Shown: positions 44,563 to 55,990 of the stretch, piece after piece | How positions within the stretch are numbered: the stretch's first letter is position 1 | Layout: each line of letters begins with the position of its first letter | Assembly (NCBI GenBank): GCA_037576215.1 | Contig: JBANDB010000012.1 | Span: forward strand, 248,001 to 312,000 | Length of the DNA: 64,000 nucleotides | Reading direction: 5' to 3' | Source: Armillaria gallica | Taxonomy: Eukaryota > Basidiomycota > Agaricomycetes > Agaricales > Physalacriaceae | Notes under the pieces: model-generated | What the model saw: the letters and a program-made list of their open reading frames with translations, nothing else | The model's database searches: none | Told to the model about the DNA's origin: nothing | Position numbers and translations under genes: made by a program

Positions 44563-45651
44563 GGTTCTTTGGATGCTGAAACGTAGATTGTTTCCTTTGT
44601 CTCTTGTACTTTCAATCGCTCTTCCTCGGGCGGGGGCCGGATGGGTAATATTGTTTGGCTTTAACACCCCGTGCGCCAGTCGGTGTTTCTCCACTCCCGC
44701 AGACTATGAAAGTGCGTACAATGAATAACCCAAAGGGTCTTTGAGAAGTTGATTCAGGACCATTCGAAGCTTTCATGCACGATTCACATGTGCCTGGACT
44801 AAACTCGGGGAAATGTCAAGTATTCGTTCAATAAGGCGGGATGAGGTCTCCCCAGTGCCAGGTAAACATTGATTGAAAAAGGATCACCTGACAGGGAAGT
44901 TAACTAAACAAGTTCTTCGCAGATCCGCTATTGACGCAGTCAACTGGAAAGTTTTCACCACTAGCAGGAAGCAGATCACCATGGCCCACCCATCATACCC
45001 TCGCCGGCATAGCGGAAACTTCAAAACACCCAAATGTGGATTCACTATTCATGCTGTGAGGCTTCTACCCATGTTCAATTGACTAGCCAAGTCTCTGCTA
45101 GTATGCACGTGCGATCAACAAGACGGACAAGTTCCCTCACGCGGCTGGGGTTGCCCGTATGTTGGGATCTAAAAACATATATCAAAATTCTGTGACTTCT
45201 GATCTTCTTCTTGCACCCGTGACTCGTAAAAAGATATTTTCCGACTCTCAAGACGAAGAGATCGGAGTCGCCTAACACAAAGTTCCTTAGTATGCGTTTG
45301 AGGAGCCAGTGAAAGTCACTGACTTGAAACGTGTCGCGGTGAACTCCATTAAGCCGTCTATATCCACCCCACCGGCTCTTCAGACAGGCACTCGACAATC
45401 CCCGGCACTTGGAAATCAGTAGATCAACTTCCTTGAAAGGGCATGGTGTGGAAACTTGGAAGATCATGAAGCACAGAAAATAGAGTACTCATTTGTTTTC
45501 CTCTCGTTCAGGTCTTGCGGGTATGGAGAAGCGCCGACTGGACCACTGGGTGAACTTGCCAACCAATATTATCCGTCCGATTCCCGCCCGAGGAAAAGAA
45601 AACCAACACTATAAAAGCCCAGCTCGTCAGTTCACATTCAGTATCCAAAAC

Positions 45652-45997
45652 ATGTTCGCTCGTACTTTCACTTTCATCGCTATCATCGCCGCAACTGTCA
45701 TCGGTACTTGTTTTATTGACACGATCATCTCCGCCCCTCCCTTACTCATCGATCCTAGGCGTCAACGCCGCCTGTGATAATGGCCTCCCGGGATACACCC
45801 ACATCGTTGTTTCCGGTGATACCTGCTCTGCCATCGCCGCGCAAGGCGGGATCGACGTCGCCCGGCTCCAGTCCGCCAACCCGGGCATCAACTGCAATGC
45901 TTTACCTATTGGTGAAGTGAGTTTTAGGATTCGAATGAACCTAGTGATCTCCTACTGACACGCCGAATTACAGAGGGTCTGCGTTCCCAGCAACTAA
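45652..45997 (+). CDS. Small secreted LysM-domain protein, copy B
   Basis: Exons 45652-45703, 45759-45916 and 45974-45997 give 77 residues. Signal peptide 'MFARTFTFIAIIAATVIG', LysM motifs 'YTHIVVSGDTCSAIAAQGG' and 'LQSANPGINCNALPIGE', tail 'RVCVPSN'. Exon 1 and intron 1 are identical to copy A and intron 2 has one difference. The LysM exon has nine amino-acid changes and only three silent ones. The frame is intact and the TATA box and promoter are kept, so expression and secretion are likely (inferred). Confidence 0.85.
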
Positions 45998-47399
45998 TGT
46001 GGGATCTTAGCAATGGAAAACTGTGCCGAAAATAGTAGTTTCACTTTGACGTATGCCAAATTCTGTGCTTTGAAACAAACACTTCCATATGTTGTCAGTA
46101 TCTGTAAATAGGTTTTTGGCACAAGGATCGCAGTGGATTTTCGGTAAATTATGTCTGTGGGCACGATACTGACCAGACGCAACTGGACAGTACTGGTGGT
46201 GCTGTAACGTGACCGCGACTTCGCCCGCATGATCAAGGTCCTGACGAGCAAATGGCTACTGCGAGGAAAAACCCATTTTTGCGGATTGATTATCTCTGGC
46301 AGGCGCACGATAAGTCGACCTAAGACTTGAAAATTCCTAGTCCTGTGTATACAGGCTCGGTCTTATGCGGTTTTTGGGGGAGGTCCTCGGTGGCGGTGCA
46401 TTTTGGTTAAGTCGGTCTTTGCCGGCGCTTTGTCATCGTCTCCACGTGTGCCCTCGGTTCCGCTCTCGGCATCCTCTTTGGTTCGGCATGTGTCGGTGTT
46501 TGCCGTTTCTTACAGCATTGCTGCCCTTCCATTGGTTATTGAACGCATCGTCGTTTTTGCTTGGCCTATTTCGTGGTTTCTATTGTATCTCGTACTCCTG
46601 TAGCCATGCATGTACTGTTCATTATCCTGCTTGTGTTTCAATGTTCTAGTTGTAACTTGTCTGCACCCCTCTTTACTATGGTCCTTCTGCTCTGCCTGCA
46701 CTTTGACACTCGCAATGTCTCGTTCTTTCTCTCTCCTGTTTGCCTTCAGCCCAAACTTCTGTTTTTTCAGAAGAAGACTGCTCACCTTGGAAATTTGAAC
46801 AAGAGATGTTTTCATCACTTACCACAACAATGACAGATTTCCTCTTTAATACTGTCCTGACTTACCTACTCTGAGAGACTAGCTGCTCTTGTCTTTTTGG
46901 CAAGATTCGTAAGTCATCTGCCTTGGGCAACCCAAAACTTCAGAACCAAATTTCCTGATCGTCGTGCTCACCGGAGAGGCTCAATGCCCAATGGAGAGGC
47001 AGCATATTGCGCGAATCCATGACTGGTATATGACTGGAGACTTGCGGAAAGAGATTACATGGTAAGGAAAGAATGTGCTTTTCTTGAAATTGTCGATACT
47101 GATAAATGTTCAACAGCTGGATCCGATGATGAGCCTCCAGGCTCTGTATGCTCAGAATTTGCGGATTTTGCCTGCTAATTAACGCTATTGTCCCTTCAAT
47201 GGCCTTTCAGCAAACCAATAATTGCACACACATTGATACAACTTTCATCCTACGGCAACCACTCCTTACGCGCTTTGTTATCCATCCCACCTGGCCACAC
47301 ATCATAATTGCCATACTTCATCACGGCAAGGCACCTTCGATCGACAATCATCCCAATACGGAATTGACGCATCACTCAGAAGCACCTAGTTGACGCGCT

Positions 47400-48600
47400 C
47401 ATTGATCACTTAATGAAAATGATGTGATTGACGCGAGTACCCTCCCAGCTACGGCAATAGCAGCTACGGCAACTACAGACCGTGTTTACTAAGGCTGTTA
47501 CTTCGCCAAGGCTTCAAGAAAACGTTGCCCCATGCGTACTCCTCAGCACAACGACTATTGCTCAAGTAATCCGCAGCTAAACAGCACCTAACGATCCGTG
47601 CATCGCTCAGCAAAACCATACGGTTCGCATCCATACGCGGCAACGTCGACGAGTTGCTGTTACTTTAGAAGGCCAAGGACCATATGTTTCCTACGACTTT
47701 TTACAAAGCTAAGACCTTACAGCCTTACTAAGTCTCGCATATTTACTCTATTTATAAATTCGTACTTTTAGTATAAAAACTAGCTAGAAAACGTAGTTAC
47801 AGAGCAGTTCATCTCTAGTCGACCCCAGGCTACGTCAATTATCGTCACGCTCTAGTCTATCGCCAGTAAACAACATCTATTCACCGTTCTACGGCAATAT
47901 ACCGTTTGCACCAGCATATTCTTGATTGCATGTCGACTCTTGAGCTCACCAGAGTTATCTCACGGTTTTAACTGTGAAGAGTCCTTCACTACGTGCTCTT
48001 CACTCTTAACACTATTGGTACACGCTCATACTGTGCCAATACGTGATCGCCGCGCTATACCTCGCCCCCGTTATCTTTTATAGGCCATCATCGTTTCACC
48101 TTCGCACCATTGGAGTTTTTACAGTTTCACTTTCGTCATCGTTATCGTCGCCCACTTGGGTAGTCTCAGAGCAGACTTAGGATCAGTTTCAGCCAGTTTT
48201 CGTATAGTATCAGTCCCCTGAGTGGACTTGAAGGTTAGTTTGACATAGGATAGGATCGTTTCAGTACCAGACAAGTTTCGACATCGACTCAGCACCCTCG
48301 CATCGTATAGGACCAGTATTGCCACCAGTTTTCGTAGTTCCATGTTTTCTCTCGCCAGCCCACCCTCCGCACCTCGTTCCACGTTTATTTCGCCACTCGC
48401 AGTCCCCACGCTGTTTTCTCATCGCTTTGCTCGCCCACAGACTATTGCCGACCGTTTAGTCTATCTTCCATCATTCTCCCCGCTCAGATTATCGTCCAGC
48501 AACGTTTTCTAGTCTCGCAGCACGTTTTCTCATACGGATTCGTGGTATTCACGTCATACCCATTTTCGTTCCCTCTCATTTTGAGAGATCCCTACCGGCT
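47400..48600. other. Promoter-like, AT-rich interior of the long element
   Basis: A TATAAAA box at about 47773 follows 'TTTATAAATT'. The following 700 bp contains no motif-bearing frame. It may be a regulatory or LTR-like segment nested in the element. Nothing else was recognised. Confidence 0.2.
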
Positions 48601-50433
48601 TGAAGCCATAGCATTTAGTACTCGACTACCAAGCAGTACTACTTCGCAGACTTAAAGTCACAGTGTATTCTTGCGTATAGAGGAATTGTTCTACTGCACG
48701 GAGGTGCCCCGAACCACTCGCACACACGATCGCCTTGATTGCCGTGCCACTACGTTAATTAACCAAGCTCATTCCGAGTTGGTGTTGCCGTTGCCACGGA
48801 AGTCTGAGGCCCATCACCGAGTTCATCAAACCCCATCTGTGTTTTGGGGCATCCCCGCTATTTAATCAAGTGCGTCGCCATCTATGTCAAACAAGACGAG
48901 GTGCATCTCCTTTGCTCGAAAGTCGGACTACCTGTGACTAGTTCCGCAAGATGTTAGGCTAGCTCTCTCACTTAGCCTCATTTTTTCTTGAACCTTCCTG
49001 TTGTTCGTGTTCAATTCTGGTATGATGTGGAATGCGATCGGTGCCGCTTTGGAAGGAATATGGTGTCAGTTTGTATCAGCCTATCAGGCCATATACCTCT
49101 GGTGTGTTTTTCATTCTTAACTATTGAAGGGCTCTCTGACAATATGACAGTAGAGGTGTTACAATGTAATCTTAACCTATTGACCCCTATGCCCATCTAA
49201 TTTTGAATTTATTCCAGCGATGTGATGCATGTGATGAAGGAGATGGATATGTGTAAGATCTTTTCATCGCCGCATTCGAAATCTCTTCGTGACCCTTTTC
49301 AAAGCCGCATGGCTCCCATGGACTGTACACAACACACGGCAGACCAATGAACTGCAACCTAGTTGAGCAGAGACTGATCCAACACTATTCTTCGTATCAA
49401 AGGAAAAGCTCTGAGATATGCGTACTTTATGCCATTGGAAGCTCTGGTATGTCACTACACTCCTTTTCTGAATTCCCTGCCTAAATTTCTTTTCCATGCT
49501 ACTCAACAGATATTTCTCGGTGTTCCCTACAGCTCACCATGGCTATTCAGAGTAACAAGTTGATGTGTCGCACACATTTCTCATCTCTAGATCACCCAAG
49601 GGTACAAGACGAGACTTCTTGATCTCTTGCATCTCCAAAACATCGAAAAGTTGCACATCCTGCAAGTGCAGACGTCATGTTACTGGACCCCTTCTGCTGG
49701 ACTGTTGGAAGGGCTTTTTTCTGTGTGCGTATGTTGGACACAGTTTTATAAAGTTCTGGGTACATCTTTCTTCTGCCATTGTTTGAAGGGGGGGCTGCTA
49801 ATTCATTGAATAGACTCACAGTATGCGCGGCTCGCATTCATGGACCGAACCAAGCCATAGTTATCGAAATACATAGCCTTTGGCATGTAAAACTGTCAAA
49901 GGGCCTGACGATTGATTATTGATAGGGATTTTCCCTCCGTCGAAGCTCCTTCATCAGCAAAACCCAGAATTGGTCTTTCCGGGCTTGGTCTTTTTTAGCC
50001 ACCTTTCTGCCTCTTTCTCTTGGGTGATCGAATCTTGGTCTTGGCAAACTGGGTCTTCTGTGTCTTTGTCGTCTCGTCACTAGGGTGGTCTCTTTTGAAT
50101 GACTTTGCAGTACAAATGTACAGTTGGTATATTTACCAACTGCAACTGGAATTACTATAGCACAATTTTTTTTTAATACTACACATTCAGTATAATAGAG
50201 AACATGTGTCCAAGATGATGCTGCAACATGTAGAGGGTCTGGGAGGGAGAGCAAACAGTGGAATAGAACGCAAGAGGAACAGAAAAACTGCTAAGTTCTT
50301 TCAAACTCCGCCAGGTGCCTGCGCACAGGCCAATCACATCATCACACGTGATGTTGACTTTTGAATCTGAAATACATTCCGAATTGATCTCCAAGTCTCT
50401 TCTCTTTCCCCCCCCCCCATCCTCGTTCAAAGG

Positions 50434-50940
50434 ATGCCCTCAACGTCGAACCTCAGCATCGAAATAGCACGTCGAATTTGGACCCAAAAATGTATCACAC
50501 TCTTGCAAACAAGGTGCAGGGGTGGTGTGGTGGATATCGCATCCAGGGATGCCGGCGGATGGGTTCAAATGGGCTTTGCATATGGTATGTTTCTCTCTCT
50601 GGGGCTGGTTCTTCGAGCGCTGATGTCCTTCTACTCCAGTGTGTTGCCATTTGTCTAAAGGTAAGTCCCTAGTCCAGGAGATTACTGTTGCTTACAGCAG
50701 GTACATTCGAGGCTCATGCTATTTTTTTTCGGTGCGGCACTCGGATTCAAATGCCATTCAAATCGATCCCGATGACTGCAGTACCAATGGGACAAGATCC
50801 GGCATTATAGGTGGGCTGGGGAGACTACGGAGAGCTGCTCTGGTATGTTTGCTGTCCGTTTTGGTTTCTTATATCAATTGCTTACTGTCTGTATGTCATG
50901 TTTGCTTTGTAGACCTATGCTGACATGGGATCTAGTCATG
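50434..50940 (+). other. Possible intron-rich gene fragment of unknown type
   Basis: ATG at 50434 opens a frame ending at a GTATGT donor (50586). Joining to 50641 (CTCCAG) and then over a second GTAAGT..CAGCAG intron keeps the frame open: 'GWVQMGFAY', 'CCHLSK', 'GTFEAHAIFFRCGTR'. The frame then meets a TAG. The phase-consistent splices suggest former coding sequence. No family is recognised. Confidence 0.2.
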
Positions 50941-52608
50941 AGTTGGCATTGAATGCTTGTCGGATAGCCAGGTGGCACACTGCTCAGGTTGGGTATACGA
51001 AGATGGCAAGTTCCATCATTTTGCGATGTCGACTCTGTGAATTCTTGTTGCGCTGATGGAATTCTCGTGCGTCTTTATAGTTTAAATAGCTTTTCTATAT
51101 GTTAGCTGTTGTAGTGTTTATTGTATTATGTAGATAACAATATAATGGTATTCCAATGCTCTTCAAACCTGTCGGAATAGATAGAAAAGGAAAGATCAAT
51201 GGTTTTCCCAAGGTAGGCACAGTGCTTGTCAAGACGAAATTGTTCTTGTCAAGACTTTGTACCTCAGTTGGACAAGACCATCGGTCTTTCGTCTCTTTGA
51301 TCTTTTTGATCTTGTACAAGACCAAAAAGATGGGAAAGATCAATGCTCGGTTTTGCTGATGTTTATGCTGCATGATAGTTGGTACCTTTGCCATCTCTTT
51401 ATTCTGATAAGCAATGCCAGAGTCTTCCTTCAAGCTATTTCAACAGTTCTCATGAGAACTTTCTGATCACATTTCTGCTGCTCCTTGGGATGGGGGGACA
51501 TCGGGCATAGTGATTCCAAAGGATGTAATGAGCGAAGAGGACTCTGAAAAGGTGAGGCGAAGGAGTCCATGTTTATCGCTTTTCTTCCTTGTTTCTGGGA
51601 CCATGCATTTCTAGGTAGATAAGTGAAGAAAATGGACTGACAAATCTTTTGGGGGAAAGATAGGTATACCCGATGGTTTCAGGGTAGCCTTTTGTCCTGA
51701 TCTCTTCTTTTTGCAGGTATTCCATGCGGTGTTCGTTGTTATCAATCAATCCCTTTGGCCTTATTATTTGCTCTTGCTGAAATTTGCTCACCCAACACAT
51801 GTAATAGGCTGGTAGTGTTGAGGGTATTCGCCATGTATACCAGATTTTTCATTTTCGCCGGTCCAGGTTCTACCTCCAGGTATTTCTCAGTGTTGAATAT
51901 CACACAAAAAACGGCATCTTACTATACTGTGCTATGAAATCATCTCCATACTTTCTCTACAATGTTCATTTGAACATGCATTATTTCAAGATGTCTCTGC
52001 AGCTCCCTGTATAATGCAACACATGCCCATTTGACCAGGAACATTTTCTTTTGTTCCTGTAGTGAGCCTGAGATCTCATCGTAGCATTTCTGCAAGTCGG
52101 GGACTTCGATAGGTGGAGCTGTTTGCTCAACTGTTTCTTTCCATTTGAAGGTGTTCCCCCTTCTTCAGGAGCTGGACAATGAGGCTTCGTTATGGAGGCT
52201 TTCAGACACAAGGACAGCGTCATTCGGGCGTGTTTGCGTCCAGATGACGAATAACTGTCTGATCATGTTAGTCTAATCTCCGACTCCGATGTGTAGGATA
52301 TAGTCAGGAGTGGCAATGTAACAGTTCCGGTTTCTCCACCGGGGGTCTGGAGTTGATTGACAAGCGCTCTGCTCTTTCTAGTGAATACTGAATACACAGA
52401 TACCAAATTAATGGACCGAATTGACATGGTGAAGTGGCAACCGTCAAGTTCTAGCAATGTTCGTGTTGCGTGAGGGTCTTCATGCAATAATCGATGATTG
52501 TTCAAAATATATATTGAGCAGAAATTCACTTGAGAGTTGCTCGAGGGCTTCTCCCCACGATCACACAGGACTCGGACCTGCCATGCCCCGCGATGGCCCA
52601 CCACTTCA

Positions 52609-54458
52609 TGTTAAAATGGGCTGACCGTCGCGTACTCGAAGGATCCGCGGCATATACAAATGAAGATGTACAGGAGAGAGAGAGGACGATACATAACAAG
52701 AATCTGAAAGAGAAGGTGGAGGAAAGGGAGCGAATGAACGAGCGAGAGACGATGCCAATTAGATCATTAAAACGCAAGGTCGGATACTGAGCGACAACGA
52801 CACAATTTGGTACAACCTAGATATACCGAGATAGTCAATACAGCAGCAATGCGACCTAAGATCACAGGAAATAGGAAAGAGAAGTAAACAAGGGAAGGTA
52901 ACTGAGGACAATCCCAAGCAAAAACAAGAGTCTCAGAGGAGAGGGGACGTGTAAGTGAACAAGGAAGTCCGGCAAGCACTGAAACGCAAAGTAGGACACT
53001 AGAGACTAGAGACACGTTAGCTACAGCTTAGAATCAACGTAGCCAATGCAATAGCGATGCGACCAGGAAGGAAGGGTCAAATGAAAGTAGAGAGCGAGGT
53101 CATCCGAAAGGCATGAATGCCGGAATAAATAAACATATAAATATGGTGAAAAGGACCGGGATACAAGGTCGCTGTTAAGAGACAACACGATGAGATGGCG
53201 CCTCATCTAAGAAGGATATCTGTCGGGTCGTGATTAGTAGATCTACGACGCATGGGCATGGGTGGCTGTCACATGCAGACCAAGTGGTAATTGATGTGTA
53301 CGTCACTTTCTTAATACAGAGGTCAGATTCAGCGCATGGACGAGGATGGAATTGTCGATATTATAAGCATACTGTTGGATCCTTGCAAGGATAAGCACCA
53401 CTTCGGAGCTCAGCGATAGCGTTCATCGTTTGATCATCACATGGGAACTTTCTTTACGACGAGGCGTAGCACTAAGTGAGAAGATGAGACGGTATCAAAG
53501 TGTAAGAAGGGGCGTCAGTCACCTCGACTTTCCATTTTGAGCCGGTAATTCCGCGATGACTGGAATAAGAATCTCGGCGGAAGTCATGGATCGGTAAAGC
53601 AATGAGAACGGCCAGTCCCTGGACTGCCTAGGGCTGCCAGAAACGTCTACGAAAGTGATGACTGTCTGATTCAAAAGGCGTCGAGCGAGCACATCGTGGT
53701 TCGAACCATGGGGCAGACGGTGCCGAGACGGTAGCGGCAAAGAATGACCCGCCTCCTGTTTTTGGTCCTTGGATCATTTTGCTGTCTTCCGTTCGCGTCT
53801 TGGTATGGCGTAGTGCAGCACCCGTCAACAGCCTCTGGTTCTTTCTGCCCATGAAATGTGCCTATACTCTTGCACTTATCCATTTTCAGATACCCGATGT
53901 TTCTGAATTTCGAACCTTGGCAGGACGCGGTAATCGCCCCGTTGCTGGAAAGAATAAACCATGGCTGTCTTGCTGTCGAATGTATTATTTCTTTTGCCTA
54001 GATCCATATCTGAAGCTCCGACAGCATGAGCCTTGTAGCCATATCGATAACCTGCTATGTTGGCTGTACAAATGAGAGTCACTGTGATGTTCTGTCACTA
54101 CAGATTTACACATTAGGGCCATCTCTGCGGTACGATTGGTGTATGTTAGCATACAGGTGCTCTGACATTTCTCCTCAATTATCGCTCTATAATCAATCAA
54201 GGTTCGTTTTGGGTTCGGTCGCACTGAGCGTGACTGTTCTCAGTGGCATCGACGACATTCGTCTGTTTTTTTGGAATGGACTTGAATAGACGAACCAATT
54301 CATCGCTCGAAACTCAAGAGTACAGTGCTTTTCTTGGTAGATAATGTGAAAACTTCCTGATTCACTGCTTTATTTCGAAGCAGGTTTTGCTTTAAAAGTT
54401 GTATTCCTTTGCACAGTGCTTTATCCCGCCTTTCTCTCTAGAGCTCCCTCTCTCTCTA
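52609..54458. repeat. LysM-block tail, copy C, and C2HC-gene upstream region
   Basis: 52609-53300 continues LysM-block copy B after the 6.3-kb insertion (matches 4926-5575). 53230-53760 matches the reverse complement of 28590-29150, and 54065-54458 matches the upstream DNA of the C2HC genes (reverse of 8445-8811 and of 27111-27540). No conserved coding frame. Confidence 0.75.
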
Positions 54459-54735
54459 ATGCAAAACATCGAATCTAGGAAGCTCGCTACTGTGGATCAG
54501 GTAGCCTCCGAGAAACTGAAAACAGACGAGCGAATTCACGACTCTCGTCTGTCACTCGAATGGCTCGACCGCACACTTGACAGTCTGTTCAAGAGGGGGT
54601 TCCATGCGTATTCTCATTCGATTGTCCTTGACGCTGTGATTGAGTCACGTTCGCAGATCCCCGAGAGGGCCATCGAAGAGGATGAAGTCGGAGGATGGCA
54701 ACTTCATCTCGATTAATAGGTAACGGTCTTTCAGG
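54459..54735 (+). pseudogene. 5' part of a C2HC-family gene, copy X
   Basis: Starts 'MQNIESRKLATVDQ' and 'SLEWLDRTLDSLFKRG', as in copy Z at 8444. The expected intron-1 donor reads GCGTAT instead of GTGAGT, and no C2HC domain follows. A truncated, probably dead copy. Confidence 0.5.
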
Positions 54736-55156
54736 AAGATTAAGTTATCGCAGAATGCGAATTTGATGATCTAGGTTTAGTGAATCCAATCACCGACGTT
54801 CGTTGATGATTTGCATGGCTGCTATAAGGGAATAACTGGAATCCATAGGTAGCCGGTCCAATCTTGAGTTGGTTTTCACAAAGATTTCCTCAGGTGATGC
54901 GAGATGAGACAGTCAGTGCAACAGGAAGCTACTGATATAGCAATTCGCGAGTCTCGGGAATTTATGGATAGCTTTCGTGAAGCTGTTGAGAATAAGAGAT
55001 GGTCTTAATGATGTAAAGTGTGGTGAAATCTGGCTGCGATGGAATGCAAAGTGTGGACGAGTATCATCAAGAACTAGGTTTCTAGCATTCTATATTTGTA
55101 CACAGTACAGAAATACTTCGAAAAGATTCCGCGAATGAGCAATTGAGGTACACATG

Positions 55157-55990
55157 CTATACGTCGATGATACAAGTTTCAGATACGACATACACACTGA
55201 GAAAGTGACGCGGGGGCACTGACCAGTCGAAAGCACCTGGATTTTCCGTGCCATACTTAGCTCGTTCCAACAACAGCCTCATTGGCAACGTCTCTTCTAC
55301 AACCGCGCGGCACCATTCCGACGCCTTCTCCATGATATGATCCCCAAGGACCCTATGAAAGTGCTGCTGCTCCTCCTGCGGCGAAAATATCGGCCACATA
55401 AAACGAGGGTTCGTAGCCCACATAGGAACAGTAGGCGCTCCTTCCCAATCGATAATTCCGGATATCACTGGTGGATCATCCCATAGAAGGATAATATTTC
55501 GCATCGAAAAATCAATATGATACAACACGATTGGCGTTTTACCGGTAGCAAGCGTCGGTGGAAATTTTGATAGCGTTAATTATAGACTGGACATGACTCT
55601 GATGGGTTGGGTATGAAAATTGGAAGACGGCGGCAGAGCAAATGCCGTATCTTGTCATGCGACAACAGCTAACCAGCCAGCTGTATTGAGAAACGGACCG
55701 CATTTATTGGGTCGGGAGTGGTATCGTGTGCGACGCTAGTCTCGGTCGTAACTATCAGGCTGAGAAAAAACACCCTCGATCTTCATAAATGCTCCCAATC
55801 ACAGTGAACCGGAGGGAGAGTTTGAATATAAGTCTCCCATAGCAAGAGTAAGTTTGTGTTTCTGTTCATGACTAAGTGGTTCCCATATTGATACAGTGGC
55901 ATTCCCATCCACCTGAGAGAATCATTAGTATACATCCCGTTAGAAATTGGGGGCGACCAACGGTTTCCATGATCACTCAAGCTCCCCCGA
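55157..55990 (-). pseudogene. Aminoglycoside-phosphotransferase-like kinase relic, copy 2
   Basis: The C-terminal half is open for 123 codons (55528-55157). It keeps the catalytic loop 'HIDFSMRNIILL' (H-x-D-x4-N) and 'GIIDWEGAPTVPMWATNP', then 'FHRVLGDHIMEKASEW'. The N-terminal part (55980-55783: 'LRWMGMPLYQYGNHL', 'LLWETYIQTLPP') is in separate frames and the N-lobe is missing. Better preserved than copy 1, but still incomplete. Confidence 0.65.

Larger units (their letters stand above)
44331..46333. repeat. LysM-block repeat, copy B (natural empty site of the LTR element)
   Basis: Matches 1446-1811 joined directly to 3277-4925. A single CTCCA at 44689-44693 marks where copy A carries the TR-GAG element. 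The match is cut at 46333 by the 6.3-kb Helitron-like element and resumes at 52609. Confidence 0.9.
46334..52608 (+). mobile_element. Helitron-like element, long copy (about 6.3 kb)
   Basis: It splits LysM-block copy B at a site that is uninterrupted in copy A (about 4925). The host reads TTGAAAA before and TGTTAAAA after, so insertion is between A and T without duplication. The left end TTCCTAGTCCTGTGTATACAGG and the right end ..GGCCCACCACTTCA match the ends of the 1,080-bp element at 8812-9891. The inverted motif CCGAGTCCTGTGT lies 33 bp inside the right end. The interior has many T-rich, intron-like pieces and short frames, but I found no Rep (HUH) motif or helicase. It may be a decayed element, or its genes may be split beyond what I can assemble. 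Confidence 0.55.
54065..55990. repeat. Segmental duplication, right arm (inverted relative to 6838-8811)
   Basis: Matches the reverse complement of 6838-8811 throughout, about 75% at the far end and about 95% near the C2HC fragment. The C2HC fragment and the APH relic lie in the same relative order in both arms. Confidence 0.75.

Noticed and set aside
46365..46833. Overlapping 62-94-codon plus frames and a 102-codon minus frame
   Set aside because: Hydrophobic, T-rich frames without motifs, in the decayed interior of the long element.
48680..48790. B-box-like GGTTCGGGGC on the minus strand, possible SINE
   Set aside because: No convincing A box at the right distance, no poly-A or second copy in the window.
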